Assembly (NCBI RefSeq): GCF_019059575.1
Contig: NW_024882996.1
Location: forward strand, 62,001-126,000
Reading direction: 5' to 3'
Length of the DNA: 64,000 nt
DNA from: Amphibalanus amphitrite
Lineage: Eukaryota > Arthropoda > Thecostraca > Balanomorpha > Balanidae
Shown here: positions 57,758 through 64,000 of the stretch, piece by piece
Numbering within the stretch: position 1 is the first letter of the stretch
Layout: the number at the start of each line of letters is the position of its first letter
The notes under the pieces: model-generated
The model's database searches: none
Told to the model about the DNA's origin: nothing
The model's input: the letters and a program-made list of their open reading frames with translations, nothing else
Translations under genes and position numbers: made by a program

Positions 57758-58310
57758 GTCTCGGATCTCGTTCACGATGACGTCACCGGCCATCGTGGTG
57801 AAGCGCCCTCTTCCTGGCAACAAGTCGGCTGTGCTGGGTCGGGCGGCCACCGCGCCTGCCGCCCCCGCCCCCGCCCCCGCCCCAGCCGCCGCCGCCGGCG
57901 GTGGTGCCACCAAAGCAGCGCCTCTGGTGCCGTATGGCACCGGCGACTCGGCTTCGGACGACTCGGACTCTGAGAACCGCGCCGCCGGTCCTGCCAAGGG
58001 CTCTGCGACCTCCTCAGCTCCTGCGCCTCCGGCGGCTTCGTCAGCTGGTTCAACAGCTAAGGGGTTGACGGCGACCACAGGAACACCAGCAGGCTCAGGA
58101 GCGGCAGTGAAGAAGCCGGCTGCTGTGCCCTCCCCGGCGACTCCTGCACGTGTTCTGGGAGAGCGGCAGCCCCGGGCGCCAGCGGCCACCTCACCCTGGC
58201 TGGTGAAAGAGGTGCCCGCGGTGCCGGGCTCGCCGTCTCTACACAGTGAGGAGAGTGCGACCAGCCACGGGAGTGTGGGATGCACCAGCCCCTGGCTCGT
58301 TACGGAGAAG
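57758..58310 (+). CDS. USP exon 12 (long low-complexity tail)
   Basis: 553 nt from CTTCGGCAG to GTGAGA, entering in phase 2 and leaving in phase 0. It encodes MTSPAIVVKRPLPGNKSAVL, then Ala/Pro/Ser-rich sequence with acidic patches (DSASDDSDSENR) and two similar SPWLV.E words. Probably disordered. The 5' border is set by the phase match with exon 11. Confidence 0.85.
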
Positions 58311-58330
58311 GTGAGAGAGGGGAGGAGAGA

Positions 58331-58380
<50 letters not shown>

Positions 58381-58502
58381 GAGAGGAGAGGAGAGGAAAA
58401 GAGAAAGAGGGTGAGGGGAGGGGAGAGGAGAGGAGAGGAGAGGTGAGGGAGGGGGAGAGGAAGAGGGAGGGGGAGAGGAAGAGGGAGGGAGAGAAGAAGA
58501 GG

Positions 58503-58580
<78 letters not shown>

Positions 58581-58600
58581 GAAGATGAAGGAGGAGGATG
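58311..58600. repeat. (GA)n-rich tract starting at the exon 12 donor
   Basis: The donor GTGAGAGAGG runs directly into GAGAGA and GGAGAGGAGAG repeats for almost 300 bp. The open frame continuing across it (Arg-Glu repeats) is an artefact of reading through the donor. Confidence 0.95.
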
Positions 58601-58991
58601 AAGTGAGAATGGTGGATTTGATTTGATTTACTTATGACGAAGTCATTTCCGATCTCCTTTTGGATGCTATCTATGCGCCTCAATGTATCAATCAAGTTGA
58701 TTAATTGTGTTTGGGCTCTTAGCTTAACGGGATTGTTTATCGAAGTGTGAATTGAAGAAATGTGTCATAAATCAACTTTGAGCACCATAATGTACTTTTT
58801 GAACGTTGTCTCTCCTTTATGCTGTGCATATTCACATGTCTTTTCGTCGTCACCTTTCTCATAGTCTATCGATATGACTGACCGCCCTTCCAGCAAACGT
58901 CCGGTTGGGCTCAGTATAACTAAGTATATAACTAAGTTGGGCTGAGTATAACAAAGTATAACTCTGAGACGTATTTTGTTCCCGTCCACAG

Positions 58992-59131
58992 GAGGGCGGC
59001 CCGGCGGTGCCCCTGAAGGCGGACCCCACCCCGCCCGGCTGGAAGGTCACCCCGTTACCCGCCAGGTCACCGCAGAGTGACACCTTTGACCCGAGGTCAG
59101 AGGTGCGCCCCTCGCCTCCGCCTATACGCAG
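58992..59131 (+). CDS. USP exon 13
   Basis: 140 nt from CGTCCACAG to GTGATC, entering in phase 0 and leaving in phase 2. It encodes EGGPAVPLKADPTPPGWKVT and a Pro-rich end (PSPPPIR). It is supported by splice sites and phase; it has no recognised domain. Confidence 0.75.
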
Positions 59132-61845
59132 GTGATCAGGTGGACGGGTTCAGGTCAGGTTAGGTCGGTTGGAGACACTGCTCTTGAGCGGATTGGTGGG
59201 CTTTTAGACGCTTTAGGTCGTGTGTCCTAGCTCATCTTTTGCTCTTTTTATTGTATATGCATTTGAAAATCGATATTTTTGCTGTGGAACGCATTACTAC
59301 ATTCAAATAAGTAATTTATTTTTATATGCAAATATTTGTATTGCCATGCTTGTGAACATGAAGTAAGAGGTAAATGGCGGTTAGGTGTTCTTGCTTCACG
59401 TCTTTCTTACACTTTTACGTTCATCGTTATAAATACAGAGGTCCAGCTACGTATAATCAACTAGAATATTTAATTTTAGAGCATGCAGAAAGCTTGTAAA
59501 GAGCTTAGAGTTTGTAGAGAGCATCCGATCATAAGGTAACGTCGCAAGTGACGCCTTGCGTCTAATCGAAGTTTTATGTCTATTTTTGCACTATTTGCAT
59601 GGTCCTCCCTCAGCCTCGGAACAATCCCTTATGGGTCAGAATGAGATTGATTTTTGCCTGTTCCGGCTCCGGGCTGAGCATCCCACTCTGCGTCATTGGG
59701 TAGGGTTTTACGAGGACTAAGACGCAGTTGAGCTGCATTTGATTGCTATTTGTTCTGCTGAAAAGGTCTTCTTTAGCGACAACCGATGTCGATGACGATA
59801 CAGACAGATGCCTCCAGTCATAGATTAATCCAGTACTGAGTGGTTATATAAGAACTGAGATTGCCCTCTAGGAAATGATTAAGAGTATACACACCCTTAG
59901 TTATTTGCTTGTAGAACATATTCCTTTTTTAAATATTGTATCGTATTATTTATTATGCACGTGTATTTTGGACGTGTTTGAGGGTAATGGAAAAATCCGT
60001 CTATTGTTATGGCTTTGCAGCGTTTAGTTTTGACCCATTGCTAAACATATCATAACTTTCGCGCCAAGCATGAAATTCAGCAGATTTTCTTCACTTACAT
60101 ATTTTGAACCAATAGTTGTAAGAAAGCTAATTTTATGTGATCGTTTTCGTATAATAAAATATTAATGGATGAAAAAGTCAATAATCATCGCTTTAATAAT
60201 GATTAAACATCCTTAGCCAGCGTGTTTGTCTGTTTTTTTTTCTGTTCAATCGCCATCCCGTCCGTCTCCCCAGTAGCCGCTACATAGTGTAAAGGACCGT
60301 TCTTATTAGCGGCAACAACAGAGCCGCACGGGGGCGGGCCGTCGCCGCTCCATTTCGTACGTAATTCGGCGCTGAACAAACAACCGGTAGCACTTTGTTT
60401 TGCCCGTCCCGGCCGTCTTTCTGCCAGAGCCTGCTTTCGCCTTGAGTCTGTCGATAACATTGGCAGCGAGACGTCAGCTCGGGGAACTAGGCCACGGCAC
60501 TGGATAAAGTGATTCGGAGAGGGGTGAACGAATGACATAGCGGATTGGGGATGACACGGGTGGATGTCTTGTTTTGCGCAGACGAGGCGCGGGTGTGTGT
60601 TTCAGAAATGGTGGCGATAAGTTTCGCCTGACAATTGGCTACGCGATGTGTTAAAATTGTTGGGTTTTTGCCTGATATTTTACGTTGGTCTGGATGAATA
60701 CTTCTTAGCATCAACTGCACTATTTTCACTTCGTTGACTTTTCGATGTTTGTGTGAGGCTGCACTGAATTTTTTTGCCAAACACTCATTGACTTCAGATG
60801 TGCCCAAATTTATTTTGCATATTGACGTTTTTTTATATTAATCGGCCAATGTTGCGATGCAGGGAGGCAATAGAGAGTATGATTGGCCCATTTCTCACGG
60901 CATTCTCGCCTCTATTGGGAGGCGCTCGTGCGTTGAGGCGGCCGATATTGATGTGTGGCTCACGGCGGGTTCGCAGTAGCTGTAGCAGGCGATAGGGTTT
61001 CATGGTTTTCCGCCGCCTCCGCGCCTCTATAGAATTCGCGCGGCGCTGCTTGGGACTTTTCTGGGCGCCGTTGCCAGGCAGAGATGAGATCCTGCAACTT
61101 CGGGCGATGCCCGCACAGCAGTGCAGTGGTTGCTGGGTAAAAAATGGTGTGAATAGGGTGGGCTGATGGTCTGAATGAGGTGTGGAGATGTCCTGAATGA
61201 ACGTCAGACCGCTTTTGTTGCACAGTGGTAGGTGGCGTGAAATATAAATCCCTTGCTCTCTGTGTTCAATCAGATGTATCCGTAACAAAAGAGCATCTTC
61301 AAAAGTCGGCAAGAAGAGGAGGGTATCGAATGCTGTCATTAGTTGTGTTGGCATCGAGCGAGTATTGACGTCATTTTCGCCGATAATGATTTGGTCGTCA
61401 TCTGATATCGCTGCGTTCTGGACAATAGTCTTCTGGCGTTTCGATGCGCCGCCTAATTGTCATTCCTTAATGTTCTGTTTTTCCTCAACGTAATGTAATT
61501 TTCTTGAGCATCTTGAATTCTGCCATTCCAACGTCCCTTTAATTACCGAATTTTGAAAGCTCCTATTGCTTATTTTAATTGCCTAATAGTACATGGTGGC
61601 TTGTGCGTCTTTGACACTGGCTCCCCCACGCTTCCATCTCTGTATCCTATCTATCACTCTTATTTGTTCGTCTTTTGTCTTCGTTCTATTCCTCCACTAT
61701 TTCTTCTCTTCTTCTCTACCTCTCTGCTTTTCCCTTCTTCCTCTACTCTGTCCCCTGTCTGCTCTCTCCCCATCCTCTACATCTCTCCCCTCTGCGCCCC
61801 CTCCCCTCCCCCGTCACCCATCTGACCCACCCATCCCTCTTCCAG
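59132..61845 (+). other. USP intron 13
   Basis: No gene or element recognised. It ends in a long pyrimidine-rich stretch (61660-61845) before the exon 14 acceptor. Confidence 0.45.
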
Positions 61846-62058
61846 GGCTGGGAGCGTCGACTCCCCAGACGGGCCGCGGCATATCCTCAGCAAGATCTCG
61901 CGCAAGCTGAAGACACTGACGTCTCGCCCGGAAAAACGGGCGCTCGGTGAAGACGTCGGGAGGCCGGCCAAGCGGCCCCGCCCCGCCCCCGCCCCCGCCG
62001 ACAGCGGGGCGGGGCGGAAAGTGGGCAACAGCGTCTTCTTTGATGAGCAAGAAAACAG
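61846..62058 (+). CDS. USP exon 14 (last exon in window)
   Basis: 213 nt from CTCTTCCAG to GTTAGT, phase 2 at both ends. It encodes ILSKISRKLKTLTSRPEKR, a basic bipartite stretch (RPAKRPRPAPAPA) that could be a nuclear or nucleolar signal, and VGNSVFFDEQENR. The gene continues beyond the window. Confidence 0.82.
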
Positions 62059-62562
62059 GTTAGTTGGAGAGGGGGGGGGGTGTGAATGCGCCCAGGTGCA
62101 TCCTCTTTGACCTTTGGGAAAAGAACGCTGTGTAATGGAACGGACTTAGAGGCATTTCATTAATAATCAAGTAGGGATCTTTTGAGCTGAAAGTTTAACA
62201 CAAGGCGCCTTCGCCTGTATCAACAGCTTTCCCGCGACGTGCTGTGTTTCTTGTGACATACATTTTCTGTTCACCTTTCCTACCATTTTATGTATTGACA
62301 TTTTAATCTTCCGTCTCAGAGGCATACGTGTAGCTCGCTGAACGGGCATTAGACGCTCCTAAGCCCCAACTACCTGACTTTTCCACCGTCACTGTGATCC
62401 GATTCTAAGACATTTCCAGTGGTATGGTCGTGTCCGGCTCAGGCCATAAGCTCCTGGTGTCTCTCGTTCTGCCATGGGTGTAACTTTGTATACTTTTGAG
62501 GTCCCATGTGGGACCCCAAAGCGAACATTTGGGACCCCAATTGTCATTTTGGGACCCCAATA
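62059..62562 (+). other. USP intron 14, start
   Basis: No feature recognised apart from a G-run next to the donor. Confidence 0.45.
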
Positions 62563-64000
62563 GTGGAGGCCCCCGAGACGCACCAGGTACTTTACAAACG
62601 GAGGTCCGATGTTCATATAGAAGGTTCTCTAGAAGTTTCTCTATAAATAGGAGGCCCCTTGGACAAATCGGAGGCCCCCTGGACAAATAGGAGGCCCCCT
62701 GAACAAGTAGGAGGCCCCCTGAACAAGTAGAAGGTCCTCCGGAATACAGGAGGCCCCCTGGAGAAATAGGAGGCTCTCTGGACAAGCAGGAGGCCTCCTG
62801 GACAAATAGGAGGCCCTAGACAAATAAGAGGCCCCTAGACAAATAGGAGGCCCCATGGACAAATAGAAGGCCCTCTGTACAAATAAGAAGCCCCTTGAAC
62901 AAATAGGAGGCCCCATGGACAAGTAGGAGGCCCTCTGTACAAAAAGGAGGCCCCCTGGAAAAATGGGAGGCTCACTGGAGAAATAGGAGGCCGTAGACCT
63001 AGACAAACAGGAGGCCACTTTCACAAAAGGAGGCCCCCTGGACAATTAGGAGCCCCTGGACAAATAGGAGGCCCCTTTCACAAAAGGAGGCCCCCTGGAC
63101 AAATAGGAGGCCCCTGGATAAATAGGAGGCCCCCTGAACAAGAAGGAGGCCCCCTGGATAATGAGGAGGCCCCCTAAAATAGGAATAGGAGCCCTCTGGA
63201 TAAATAGGAGGCCGCTTGGAAAACAAGAGGCTACTTTAACTAATAGGAGGCCCCCTGGACAAATAGGAGGCCCCCTGAACAAGTAGGAGGCCCGCTGGAT
63301 ATATAGGAGGCCTCTTGGGCAAATAGGAGGCCCCCTAAAAAAAATAGCAGGCCCCTTGGACAAATAGGAGGCCCCCTGTACAAATAGGGACATCTTGAAC
63401 AAATAGGAGGCCCCATGGACAAGTAGGAGCTAGAAGCACTCTGTACGAATAGCAGGCCCCTGGACAAATAAAAGGCTCCCTTAATAAAAAGGAGGCCCTT
63501 CAAAAAAAGGAGGCCCCTGGACAAGTAGGAGACCCCTGCACAAATATGAGACCCCTGGTCGAATAGACGACCTCTGGATAAATCGGAGGCCCCTGGACAA
63601 ATAGGAGGCCCCTGAACACGTAGGAGGCCCCCTGGAAAATAGAAGCCCCCTGGATAAATAGGGGACCTTCTGGACAAACAGGAGGCCTCCTGGACAAATA
63701 GGAGGCCCCCTAGACGAATAGGAGGCCCTTGGACAAATAGGAGGCGCCATTAACCAATAGGAGGCCCCCTAGACAAATAGGAGGCCCTCTGTAACACGAG
63801 GGACTGCTCTCTGTACGTACAAATAGAAGACCGGCGCTCGACCTGTAGAAGCTTCGCTGCATGTACAAAAAGGAGGCTCTCTGTGCAAGTAGTCGAAGTA
63901 GGAGGCTCTCTGTACTGTGCCTACAAATAAGAGGCCCCCTGGGCAACTTAGATGCTACACAAATCGGAGGTCACGTATAAAAAGCGGGACTCTATTGGAA
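62563..64000. repeat. ~20-bp minisatellite (GGAGGCCCCCTGGACAAATA)
   Basis: Imperfect copies of GGAGGCCCCCTGGACAAATA fill 62646-63960 (roughly sixty), with worn copies at both edges. Variants include TGAACAAG, TGTACAAA and shortened C-runs. On the - strand several frames stay open and give GLLFVQGASYLSRGPPICP-like repeats. There is no start context or homology to support a gene, so I treat these as repeat artefacts. Confidence 0.93.

Noticed and set aside
58311-58601. Extension of USP exon 12 into an Arg-Glu repeat tail
   Set aside because: A good donor (GTGAGA) at 58311 joins in phase to exon 13; the extension is read-through of the GA repeat.
60203-61354. 111- to 173-codon - strand frames in intron 13
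   Set aside because: No domain, no splice logic and no repeat family; consistent with chance open frames.
62405-63946. Several 75-145-codon frames on the - strand
   Set aside because: They read the 20-bp repeat array in different frames, with no start context, domain or splice support.

Overview
This is a eukaryotic nuclear window, almost certainly from an arthropod and probably a crustacean; a barnacle-like genome is my guess from overall style only. The reasons are spliceosomal GT-AG introns, an arthropod-type gustatory receptor, a Ty3/Gypsy element, several non-LTR fragments and many hAT-, mariner- and TTAA-type elements. No tRNA, rRNA, operon or CRISPR array was recognised.

Left part (1-14,891): the window opens in the last 72 codons of a retroelement polyprotein on the + strand. 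Its 3' LTR (570 to 7578) is split by a complete Ty3/Gypsy retrotransposon on the - strand (743-7102). That element has identical 151-bp LTRs, a 4-bp target duplication and open gag and pol frames. To its right lie two near-identical ~400-bp inverted-repeat elements in tandem, two decayed non-LTR RNase H/C-terminal fragments, and a third copy of the small element sitting inside one of those fragments.

Main part (14,892-62,058): one large + strand gene for a USP36/USP42-type (Drosophila scrawny-type) ubiquitin-specific protease. I assembled 14 coding exons with consistent phases across ~47 kb (2,375 coding nt, ~791 codons, C-terminus beyond the window). Cys135, the His388 box and two CxxC pairs are present, so it reads as an active deubiquitinase. 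Its introns (184 nt to 11.8 kb) hold a single-exon gustatory receptor on the opposite strand (20,518-21,915) and many transposons. Several have perfect target-site duplications (TSDs), and some are nested.

Two patterns stand out. First, tandem repeats in the USP gene repeatedly start exactly at exon edges and copy the real splice site: exon 4 at both ends, the exon 6 acceptor, and the exon 10 and 11 donors. Second, at 50,137-50,444 a 14-bp duplicated target flanks an insertion holding a 117-bp perfect inverted repeat. Each arm carries a hammerhead-ribozyme-like core, which suggests a Penelope-like or retrozyme-type remnant. Several small DNA transposon families here are also built almost wholly from one short motif that recurs in their own termini.

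Right end (62,563-64,000): a long ~20-bp-unit minisatellite that runs out of the window.
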